DNA of 6,718 nucleotides from Gammaproteobacteria bacterium (GTDB lineage Bacteria > Pseudomonadota > Gammaproteobacteria > UBA9339), in NCBI GenBank assembly GCA_018814965.1, contig JAHIYS010000040.1, positions 1-6,718 of the forward strand, read 5' to 3'. Both the position numbers and the translations under genes were made by a program. Of the stretch, positions 1 through 5,847 are shown piece after piece (within the stretch, counting starts at the first letter, position 1; the number at the start of each line of letters is the position of its first letter). Under the pieces are notes generated by a model. It was not told where the DNA came from. It made no database searches and saw only the letters and a program-made list of their open reading frames with translations.

Positions 1-228
1 CAGCTCTTTTTTTCTCCTTTCCCGGTGCAAAAAACTCTGCACAAAATTGGGCAAATCTTCTGGCCACTGTTTTTTAGCATCGTTGCTAAATTGGCTTTCC
101 ATCTCAGAAGTAAAATATTCCGCCCCTAATTCCTGCTTTAATCGCCCTATATAATGTTTTATTTTATTTTTAGGCAAATCATTAAGGGGGTCCAGTTCTA
201 TATCTTCATGAAACGTAAATTCTGTCAT
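1..228 (-). CDS. Unrecognised protein, N-terminal 76 residues (runs off left edge)
   Basis: An open frame starts at the ATG at 228-226 and stays open to the window edge, giving 76 residues that begin MTEFTFHEDIELDPLNDLPK. A modest GGA ribosome-binding core lies 8 nt before the ATG. The visible part is charged and soluble, with no signal peptide or membrane segment; it has an acidic start, a middle rich in Lys and Glu, and a basic run (HRERRKKEL) at the edge. I recognise no domain. The frame is also open upstream as far as a TAA inside the inverted repeat at 263-346, so a GTG or TTG start is possible, and the original N-terminus could have been cut by that repeat. It is not purF, the usual neighbour of cvpA. 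Its reality rests on an open frame and plausible composition only. Confidence 0.45.
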   Translation of the reverse strand, partial: MTEFTFHEDIELDPLNDLPKNKIKHYIGRLKQELGAEYFTSEMESQFSNDAKKQWPEDLPNFVQSFLHRERRKKEL

Positions 229-262
229 AATACTATTCCACAATAAATCCACTAATTCAGAA

Positions 263-346
263 AAGGGGTCAAATTTTTACAATCGACAACCTCGCTAAAT
301 ATTAAACAACAAAACAGTGTTATCGATTGTAAAAATTTGACCCCTT
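263..346. repeat. Perfect 24-bp inverted repeat around a 36-nt spacer; MITE-like or RAYT-type element end
   Basis: Arms at 263-286 and 323-346 are exact reverse complements. The left arm begins AAGGGGTCAAATTTTTAC and the arms end in TCGA at the spacer. The 84-bp unit has no coding capacity. Ends of the GGGGTCAAA type recall sequences seen around IS200-like/RAYT transposase genes, but that link is from memory. I see no clear target duplication at its edges. Read on the minus strand, the stem is followed by TTTT, so it could also terminate transcription from the peptide gene at 353-580. A second, degenerate copy of the arm motif (GGGTCAATTT on the minus strand, 379-370) lies just to the right, inside that gene. 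Confidence 0.8.
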
Positions 347-352
347 CTTCCT

Positions 353-580
353 TTAATGCGCAAAAATGTAAATTGACCCTGAGATAAAAGCACAATCCAA
401 TCTATTAAAAAAAATATCAGTAGAGCTAGTGTTTTTTGATCCAAAACCATTAATAATGATGGGTAGAGTATACCCACAAGCCATAGAGAATAATAAACCA
501 CCAGCACTGAACTCACCCAGCAAACCTGCGCCGCCAACAACAGAAGAAACCTCTCGTTGATTTAGTTCTATAATATTCAT
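353..580 (-). CDS. Double-glycine leader peptide, class II bacteriocin/microcin-like precursor
   Basis: This 75-residue precursor opens with MNIIELNQREVSSVVGG. Counted back from the cleavage site, it has Leu at -12, Glu at -8, Val at -7, Val at -4 and Gly-Gly at -2/-1, which is the double-glycine leader consensus cut by C39-peptidase ABC exporters. The predicted mature part (residues 18-75) is small, hydrophobic and Gly-rich, with two cysteines (35 and 63) that could form a disulfide. An AGAGA ribosome-binding site lies a few bases before the ATG, and the upstream 100 bp hold a candidate promoter. No exporter, peptidase or immunity gene is in the window. It lies 103 bp downstream of cvpA on the same strand. 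The last codons overlap a repeat motif, so the native C-terminus may be lost. Function as a toxin or signal is inference; the leader match is direct. Confidence 0.7.
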   Translation of the reverse strand: MNIIELNQREVSSVVGGAGLLGEFSAGGLLFSMACGYTLPIIINGFGSKNTSSTDIFFNRLDCAFISGSIYIFAH

Positions 581-620
581 AACAATCTCTAATTAATTAA
601 ACTTAACTAAATCCTAAGAG

Positions 621-648
621 ATTATGACCAAAGCTTTGAATCAAACAA
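621..648 (-). promoter_or_regulatory. Candidate promoter of the double-glycine peptide gene
   Basis: On the minus strand TTGTTT (648-643) is followed after 16 nt by CATAAT (626-621), about 40 nt before the start codon at 580. The -35 part overlaps a perfect 10-bp palindrome, ACAACGTTGT (654-645), which could be an operator. A better -35 (TTGACA, 657-652) lies too far from the -10 (25 nt). No clear terminator separates this from cvpA, so read-through is also possible. Confidence 0.35.
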
Positions 649-683
649 CGTTGTCAATTGTCAGGACTTAGCACTTTGTAAAG

Positions 684-1205
684 CTATTTAACAATTCCAA
701 CAATACTGGTCATTTTTTCAGGAAGAAATGCTTTTAGCCAATCTAGTAAAACCTGAAAATGAGGTATTAAAGATGATTTTTGCCACCAGGATTCTTCTAC
801 AAATGATGTGGATGCAATTAGCAACAAAACCACTGCAACTAATAAAACTCCACGAGTGCAACCAAATACCATACCCAACAAACGGTCGGTTCCACTCAAT
901 CCTGATTTGATAATAATAAATGAGAATAAATAATTAAATAATGCTCCCAAAATTAACACCAATAAAAATATCAGAGTGAAACTTGCTATTTGTCTGATAG
1001 CGGCATTAGCTACATATGGCTCTAAAATTGCAGCAAACATTTGGTAAAATTTTATCGCCACCCAAAACCCTAAAATCCAAACCATAAGAGAGATAAACTC
1101 TTTTAAAAACCCTCGGATCAAACTAATCAGCGTCGATATTAAAACCACTCCAACAATAATATAATCAGCTATATTAAGATGAAGCAATTCTTTAGCCACG
1201 CTCAT
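684..1205 (-). CDS. cvpA: CvpA family inner-membrane protein
   Basis: This 173-residue integral membrane protein has about four hydrophobic segments (roughly residues 13-33, 37-57, 68-93 and 110-133). It carries the family motifs RGFLKEF (31-37) and SGTDRLLGMVFGCTRG (104-119). Length and motifs fit CvpA, named for its need in colicin V production in E. coli; its molecular role is still unclear, with links to envelope stress and bile tolerance reported in other bacteria. The ATG overlaps the dedD stop by 4 nt (ATGA), and a GGGAG site lies 6 nt upstream, indicating translational coupling. It is the last recognisable gene of the accD operon. In E. coli purF follows; here the next gene on this strand is a small double-glycine peptide. 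Confidence 0.92.
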   Translation of the reverse strand: MSVAKELLHLNIADYIIVGVVLISTLISLIRGFLKEFISLMVWILGFWVAIKFYQMFAAILEPYVANAAIRQIASFTLIFLLVLILGALFNYLFSFIIIKSGLSGTDRLLGMVFGCTRGVLLVAVVLLLIASTSFVEESWWQKSSLIPHFQVLLDWLKAFLPEKMTSIVGIVK

Positions 1206-1972
1206 TTCTTACTCCCAACGACTCTACCATTGATTTTTAATTTGGTTTTTAGTTGGTTAGCAATCGCTACCGCTTTGCTTTTACTTGTTTCACGACCCAC
1301 CAAAACTCTAACCATTGCACCGCGGGAAGTACTTATTTTTTGCAAATAAACATGGTACCCTTTTGCTTGCAAACTATTTACCATATTCTGCATTCGCGAC
1401 TGATCTGAGAAACTACCAACCTGTACCGACCAAAATGTTGAAGCATTCATTGCAACAGCTTTAGCCTTACTTGCCTTTTTCTTTGCAATGTTTTTCTTGG
1501 TGCTTTTTTTAACAGCTGCTTTAGCTTTTATAGGTTTAACAGCCGCCTTTACTTTAACTGTTGGTGCAACGGTAGGCTCCTGAAGATCTCCATTAACATT
1601 ATTATTTAAGTTCGGCTCTGCTGGTTGCTGCTGTGGCATAACATCAGAGGATCCTGATTGACTATCACTATCAGGAAACATATTTCCTTTTTCAGCATGA
1701 TCTGGTGATAAAGCTGTAGATGGCAATTGAAGACTTTCTGTTGTCGTCCCACTTACCTCGGAAGGGGACTCTTGTGAAAAGCTTGGCTGCTGCATAACAG
1801 GTGAAATATCAGACAATTGATCAGCTGAAGTCTCAATTGGAATAGTAACTTCAGTAGCAGCTAACTCATTATTTTTCTTAACTCCACTTGTAAATAAAAA
1901 TGGAACTAGTAAAGCTATAAAAGCTACTAAAACAATAACCCCTACAACTCGCTGTTTATTTTCTGGACTCAT
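1202..1972 (-). CDS. dedD: DedD-like SPOR-domain septal protein
   Basis: The 256-residue product is laid out as a bitopic cell-division protein: a short basic cytoplasmic start, one membrane segment (about residues 9-28), a long low-complexity periplasmic linker rich in Ser, Pro and Gln, an Ala/Lys-rich stretch (about 140-174), and a C-terminal SPOR domain (about 180-253) with the signature WSVQVGSF and a final RVLVG strand. SPOR domains bind denuded septal peptidoglycan, so the protein should localise to the division site. Position between folC and cvpA matches E. coli dedD. A GGAG site lies 7 nt before the ATG, and the gap to folC is 18 nt. The Lys/Ala linker is more basic than usual and may add electrostatic contact with the wall or DNA; that is inference. 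Confidence 0.9.
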   Translation of the reverse strand: MSPENKQRVVGVIVLVAFIALLVPFLFTSGVKKNNELAATEVTIPIETSADQLSDISPVMQQPSFSQESPSEVSGTTTESLQLPSTALSPDHAEKGNMFPDSDSQSGSSDVMPQQQPAEPNLNNNVNGDLQEPTVAPTVKVKAAVKPIKAKAAVKKSTKKNIAKKKASKAKAVAMNASTFWSVQVGSFSDQSRMQNMVNSLQAKGYHVYLQKISTSRGAMVRVLVGRETSKSKAVAIANQLKTKLKINGRVVGSKK

Positions 1973-1990
1973 TTTTAATCTCCAACAATT

Positions 1991-3241
1991 TTAGCTAGTA
2001 ACAACTCTTAAACCCTCAGCGACCGTATAAAACGATCCAAACACCACTATTGTATCTTTTTCTTGGCATTCTGCAATCGCTTGCTTCAAAGATTCTGCAA
2101 CTGTGGGCAATAAAATAAAATTACTAATCCCAACCTCTTGCAAACAGCATAATAACTGAGATTTATCTACTGCCCTAGGTTGATTTAACACTCCAAAATA
2201 CCACCGATCAACAACCGTTACCAAAGGCAGCAAAATAGCCTCAATATCTTTATCCATAAGCATGCTTGCAACTGCATAAATCCGCCCACAAGATCGCTTT
2301 TTATTTAGATTCAGCGCAAGTAATTCAGCTGACTCAGCATTATGAGCGACATCAAATATGATCTTTTTCCCTGCAAATTTCATTCGCTGTAAACGCCCAG
2401 GCAAATAACCATTTTTTAACCCAACAACAATTGCTTGAAATGAAATTTTAAAATCATCAGATAATAATCTTACAGCCATGAGCGCCAAAGCAGCGCTATT
2501 ACTAGGTAGGTGCAACTGCGGCAAATCATCCATAAAATCCTTTCCAAACCTCCAACTCCAACTATTTTCCTTTTCAATATAAGAAAAATCTTTGTTTAAA
2601 CAATATAATATCGAATCATTATTCTTAGCTGCAGTATAAACACTAGAGGGCATATTAGCGCCGCATATTACAGGATTATATGGCCGCATAATCCCGGACT
2701 TCTCATCTCCTATTGCTTCTAGCGTATCGCCTAAAACATGGGTATGATCTAATGAAATTGTAGTAATAATTGCCAAATCACTATCTAAAATATTTACCGC
2801 ATCAAATCTACCACCTAAACCTACCTCAAGAATTAAAACATCCAACTTTTGACTCTTAAAAATAAGCAAAGCAGCCAAGGTACTAAACTCAAAGTAACTC
2901 AAAACAACGTTAGCCTTGATAGATGCATCCTCAACCAATTTAAAGGCCCAGCATAAAGCTTGATCATCAACATCCTTACCATTTAAACGGATCCGTTCAT
3001 TGTAATGAACCAGATGTGGAGAAATATATGCCCCAGTGTTAAAACCAGAGGCCAATAAAATTGATTCTAAAAAAATGACTGTTGAGCCTTTACCATTGGT
3101 ACCAGCAACAGTTATGACTTTATTTGTAAACTTAAGCAGATCTAATTTTTGAGCAACAATTTTGAGATGATCTAGAGAGTTATTGGCCAAACCAGAGGGC
3201 AAAGATTCAAGGCGGTGTAACCAAGAAGCCAGGTTCGTCAC
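1991..3241 (-). CDS. folC: Bifunctional dihydrofolate synthase / folylpolyglutamate synthase
   Basis: This cytoplasmic ATP-dependent ligase adds L-glutamate to dihydropteroate to make dihydrofolate, then extends the glutamate tail of folates. The 416-residue length is normal. It shows the Mur-ligase-type P-loop VAGTNGKGST (45-54), ISPHLVHYNERI (74-85), EVGLGGRFDAVN (139-150), SLDHTHVLGDT (163-173), PGRLQ (281-285), DVAHNAES (297-304) and the C-terminal FGSFYTVAEG (401-410). The start is GTG (3241-3239), two bases after the accD TAA; no nearby in-frame ATG gives a family-like N-terminus, and AAAGG lies upstream inside accD, so translation is probably coupled to accD. The usual Pro after AHN is Ala here, which looks like tolerated variation because the other motifs are intact. 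Confidence 0.95.
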   Translation of the reverse strand: MTNLASWLHRLESLPSGLANNSLDHLKIVAQKLDLLKFTNKVITVAGTNGKGSTVIFLESILLASGFNTGAYISPHLVHYNERIRLNGKDVDDQALCWAFKLVEDASIKANVVLSYFEFSTLAALLIFKSQKLDVLILEVGLGGRFDAVNILDSDLAIITTISLDHTHVLGDTLEAIGDEKSGIMRPYNPVICGANMPSSVYTAAKNNDSILYCLNKDFSYIEKENSWSWRFGKDFMDDLPQLHLPSNSAALALMAVRLLSDDFKISFQAIVVGLKNGYLPGRLQRMKFAGKKIIFDVAHNAESAELLALNLNKKRSCGRIYAVASMLMDKDIEAILLPLVTVVDRWYFGVLNQPRAVDKSQLLCCLQEVGISNFILLPTVAESLKQAIAECQEKDTIVVFGSFYTVAEGLRVVTS

Positions 3242-3243
3242 TA

Positions 3244-4113
3244 TTAATCTGCCTTTGGTTGCTCTAGATGTAATAATTTAGATAAAATACTTGCTATAAT
3301 ATCTCTCATATCATGACGGGTTACAATCATATCAATTGCACCATGATCCAAGAGGAATTGGCTTCGTTGAAAACCATCAGGCAACTGCTCCCTTACTGTT
3401 TGTTCAATTACTCGTCGCCCAGCAAAACCAATTAAGGCCCCAGGTTCAGCAATAATAACATCGCCAAGAGTCGCAAGACTAGCGGAAACGCCACCGGTTG
3501 TTGGATCGGTCAAAACAGAAATAAATGGGATATTCAAAGATGCAAGCTTAGCTAAAGCAGCACTAGTTTTTGCCATCTGCATCAAAGAGATCAAACCCTC
3601 CTGCATTCTGGCTCCACCACTTGAAGAGAAATTTATAAGAGGCAATCGCTCTGCAATACAGGCATCGACAGCACAAACAAATCGTTCACCAACAGCCGCG
3701 CCCATTGATCCACCAATAAAACCAAAATCAAAAAAACCACCCACCACTGGTATGTTTTTAACCGCACCTTTCATCACAATTAAAGCATCTTTTTCCCCTG
3801 TGGCTCTTTGGGCAGCAAGTAAGCGATCTTTGTATCTTTTGGTGTCTTTAAATTTGAGGCGGTCCACTGACTCTATCTCTGTACCCAACTCTACTCTATT
3901 GTCCTGATCTAAAAACATATCAATCCGCTGCCGCGCGGTGATTCGGAAATGATAGTCGCACTTAAAACATACGAATAAATTACGCTCAAGCTCAGCATGA
4001 TAAATTGGAGCGTTACAAGAGTTACATTTAGCCCAGATCCCCTCAGGGACACCCTTACGGTCAGAATGCTCAGTATAAATTTTTGTTGGCAATAATCGAT
4101 TAAACCAAGTCAT
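3244..4113 (-). CDS. accD: Acetyl-CoA carboxylase carboxyltransferase subunit beta
   Basis: AccD pairs with AccA to move the carboxyl group from carboxybiotin to acetyl-CoA, giving malonyl-CoA for fatty acid synthesis in the cytoplasm. The 289-residue product has the N-terminal zinc ribbon with Cys30, Cys33, Cys49 and Cys52 (CX2C-X15-CX2C), then the crotonase-fold carboxyltransferase domain with SSSGGARMQEG (163-173), the GGVSAS oxyanion-hole region (207-212) and GFAGRRVIEQT (229-239). E. coli has Pro where Arg233 stands here. AGAG a few bases before the ATG serves as ribosome-binding site. It is the first gene of the accD-folC-dedD-cvpA operon. A palindromic element ends only 38 bp upstream, so the promoter must lie in that short gap or in the element. 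Confidence 0.96.
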   Translation of the reverse strand: MTWFNRLLPTKIYTEHSDRKGVPEGIWAKCNSCNAPIYHAELERNLFVCFKCDYHFRITARQRIDMFLDQDNRVELGTEIESVDRLKFKDTKRYKDRLLAAQRATGEKDALIVMKGAVKNIPVVGGFFDFGFIGGSMGAAVGERFVCAVDACIAERLPLINFSSSGGARMQEGLISLMQMAKTSAALAKLASLNIPFISVLTDPTTGGVSASLATLGDVIIAEPGALIGFAGRRVIEQTVREQLPDGFQRSQFLLDHGAIDMIVTRHDMRDIIASILSKLLHLEQPKAD

Positions 4114-4151
4114 AATCTCTTCAATCTAAATAATTTTAACGGTATCAATTA

Positions 4152-4330
4152 TCCTAAATCCGGGAGTTGAAACCTATTACGAGCGTTTAATATAATGAAT
4201 CTAATGATTTTTTTTGAAAATTTGTTTTCACCGTAGGGGTGACTACGGTTTCAAAAAAATTTTCAAAAGAAAATCACTATCTTCAATATCTTAAACCCTC
4301 TCATATCGGTTTCAACTCCCGGATTTAGGA
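4152..4330. mobile_element. Palindromic MITE-like element, 23-bp terminal inverted repeats, TTA duplication
   Basis: The termini 4152-4174 and 4308-4330 are perfect reverse complements (starting TCCTAAATCCGGGAG at the left). They are flanked by TTA on both sides (4149-4151 and 4331-4333), a likely 3-bp target duplication. The interior is also palindromic. An inner stem pairs about 4206-4236 with about 4243-4275 with few mismatches around a short GGGG-containing loop, and the middle segments 4175-4205 and 4276-4307 are recognisably related. The whole element could fold as one long hairpin. It encodes no protein, so it would need a transposase supplied elsewhere. As RNA it could form a strong structure in any transcript running from tyrP towards accD and may act as a terminator or RNase III target; that role is inferred. 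Confidence 0.75.
4189..4218 (-). promoter_or_regulatory. Possible outward promoter in the palindromic element, towards accD
   Basis: On the minus strand TTCAAA (4218-4213) and TATATT (4194-4189) are separated by 18 nt and point towards accD, whose start codon lies about 75 nt beyond the -10. The match is moderate and the region is AT-rich, so chance is a real possibility. It is listed because the 38 bp between the element and accD contain no better promoter. Confidence 0.25.
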
Positions 4331-4380
4331 TTATAACGTTTTTTTATTATTTAGCGAATTTAATTCAATAAAGTGGCGAC

Positions 4381-4503
4381 CAGAATCCAAAAACCCCTGG
4401 ATCCCACGGCAAAAACCGCCGAAAGCCAGCTTTGGTGCTTTGTCGACCCATTGAAACACTCAATCATAGAAATTGAGTTCTGTCGCCCCGTTGGAAAACG
4501 GGG
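4381..4503. repeat. Degenerate palindromic-repeat patch with two small hairpins
   Basis: This GC-richer island in the spacer between accD and tyrP contains CCCCTGGATCCCACGGC followed by AAAAACCGCCG. I recognise this as a decayed form of the widespread intergenic palindrome built on GGATCCCGCGG, seen in Legionella and other bacteria. The GTCGACC-like motif recurs at about 4366, 4442 and 4483 as GGCGACC, GTCGACC and GTCGCCC. Two stems are exact: 4458-4464 with 4472-4478 (7 bp, loop 7) and 4486-4492 with 4497-4503 (7 bp CCCCGTT stem, loop GGAA). Neither is followed by a proper T-run, so they are not classic intrinsic terminators, although the second lies 29 nt past the tyrP stop. No coding frame is evident. 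Confidence 0.5.
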
Positions 4504-4531
4504 ACCAATATTAAATAAAAATTGCTAAGTA

Positions 4532-5773
4532 CTAACCAAGTGCTGGCAACATATGTAAGCTAATCAGGATCTGTAGCACAATTAAAGCTATACCGCAGAC
4601 CAATACAACAAATAAGAGACTCTTACCACCAAAAACCTGATATAACTGCTCAGATGAGTTTTTAACATACCGTAATTTATAAACCATTAAGACCGGTAAA
4701 ATAACCTCTAATATCGTCACAAAAATTGCCGCGTAAGTTAAAGCTAAAATAAAGCCTTCTGGAAAATAAAGCGCAAAAATAAGTGGCGGGATAAAAGTAA
4801 TAACAGATGTTTGAGCCCGCCCAAATCGTGTGTCTGAACGCTTGAAACCATCTGCAATAAAATCAAAAAGACCCAATGTGACCCCCAAAAAAGATGTGGT
4901 CATAGCAATATTTGAAAATCCATTGATTCCAATACTTACCCACCTGCTATCAACGATTGCAGTAACTGCGCCCACCAGTCCGCCCACTGAAGTATTTTGG
5001 GCAAATATCTGCTCAAAACTATTATCCCCGTTTAAAGGGATGATATTTAAAACAACGAACACCCATACAATATAAATCACCAAAGAGGTCGTCGTCCCTA
5101 ATACAATAATTTTTCGTAATCCACTAGATTCATTGCCAAAATACATACGGATACTAGGGATCACAGTATGGTAACCAAAAGAGCAAATAAATATTGGAAA
5201 AACCGCATATATATACGATGCGTCTACCGCGCCAACGTTATTATTTATAGCCGATGCCACATCAATATGGGGCATTAAAAAGGCTATAGTCATAAACAAT
5301 AAAAATCCTTTAATACTGATCATCCCACGATTTAAAAAGTCGGTAGCTTTTGTACTCCAAAAAACCGCTCCCCCCAAAATCGCCACAAAAAGTATTGCAT
5401 TAACAAAACTTGGAACATTTATGGAAAAACAATAATAAAAAAGTTCTTTCAACAAAGAAGAAGCACCAGAAATATAAGCTGCCGTAAGAGCATACAGCAA
5501 TAAAATACATGTCAACCATGCAACAATTTTGCCAGGATAGCCTAAGGTTTTTTCTGCCATGCTACTAAAACCACTGGATCTAGCCTCTAAGGATAGATTA
5601 ACCTCCAAAACCAATAAACCAGTTACTGTCATTAGCGACCATATAAGTAACAACAATCCTATCGCAAAAACCCAGCCAACGTGCGCACTAACTAGAGGCA
5701 ACGCCAAAATTCCAGCACCAATTGAGGTACCAACTACAATCAATAGACTACCAATAAATTTGCTATGACCCAT
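4532..5773 (-). CDS. tyrP: Aromatic amino acid permease, TyrP/HAAAP family
   Basis: This 413-residue inner-membrane protein has about 11 hydrophobic segments and the N-terminal hallmark GTSIGAGILALPL (15-27), shared with E. coli TyrP, Mtr and TnaB, which import tyrosine or tryptophan with protons. Other family-like stretches are FPIFICSFGYHTVIPSIR (192-209) and TSFLGVTLGLFDFIADG (293-309). Length is normal for the family. Substrate is assigned by overall resemblance to proteins annotated as tyrosine-specific transporters; tryptophan or phenylalanine cannot be excluded. The ATG at 5773 has AAGGG about 9 nt upstream and places the hallmark helix at the right distance from the N-terminus. It is probably transcribed alone: 418 bp of repeats separate it from accD, and the upstream neighbour is divergent. 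Import of aromatic amino acids suits a Legionella-like bacterium that lives on amino acids. Confidence 0.88.
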   Translation of the reverse strand: MGHSKFIGSLLIVVGTSIGAGILALPLVSAHVGWVFAIGLLLLIWSLMTVTGLLVLEVNLSLEARSSGFSSMAEKTLGYPGKIVAWLTCILLLYALTAAYISGASSLLKELFYYCFSINVPSFVNAILFVAILGGAVFWSTKATDFLNRGMISIKGFLLFMTIAFLMPHIDVASAINNNVGAVDASYIYAVFPIFICSFGYHTVIPSIRMYFGNESSGLRKIIVLGTTTSLVIYIVWVFVVLNIIPLNGDNSFEQIFAQNTSVGGLVGAVTAIVDSRWVSIGINGFSNIAMTTSFLGVTLGLFDFIADGFKRSDTRFGRAQTSVITFIPPLIFALYFPEGFILALTYAAIFVTILEVILPVLMVYKLRYVKNSSEQLYQVFGGKSLLFVVLVCGIALIVLQILISLHMLPALG

Positions 5774-5810
5774 AACATCAACCCTTATAAAATAACTATA
5801 TCACCAGATG

Positions 5811-5838
5811 TTTCCATTAATTTATAAAATAATATAAA
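5811..5838 (+). promoter_or_regulatory. Candidate promoter for the 118-residue gene and ankH, giving a leaderless message
   Basis: TTTCCA (5811-5816) and TATAAA (5833-5838) are 16 nt apart. The expected transcription start, about 7 nt past the -10, falls at 5845-5848, on or just before the ATG at 5848. This agrees with the absence of any Shine-Dalgarno sequence there. The spacer 5774-5847 is very AT-rich and must also hold the divergent tyrP promoter, which I could not place. Confidence 0.35.
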
Positions 5839-5847
5839 ATTGCACTA

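Noticed and set aside
295..540. Hydrophobic 81-residue minus-strand frame starting MLAAQVCW
   Set aside because: It overlaps the double-glycine peptide gene in another frame, has no comparable ribosome-binding site, and its end runs through the inverted repeat. The 353-580 frame explains the region better.
728..910. Plus-strand open frame of 60 codons
   Set aside because: It is antisense to cvpA, which has clear family motifs; no ribosome-binding site or recognisable product.
4151..4331. CRISPR array or phage attachment site
   Set aside because: There are only two copies of the long repeat, in inverted orientation, with no spaced direct repeats, and no tRNA or integrase nearby.
4486..4503. 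Intrinsic terminator of tyrP
   Set aside because: The 7-bp stem is exact, but no T-run follows it on the minus strand, so it is kept only as a hairpin in the repeat patch.
4830..5075. Plus-strand open frame antisense to the permease, with a similar one at 5559-5768
   Set aside because: Both lie inside tyrP on the opposite strand and have Ser/Thr/Pro/Lys-rich, low-information translations typical of shadows of membrane-protein genes.
5811..5840. PmrA or CpxR box controlling the ankH gene pair
   Set aside because: One TTAAT core is visible, but there is no second copy at the spacing of a PmrA tandem site and no paired GTAAA motif for CpxR.
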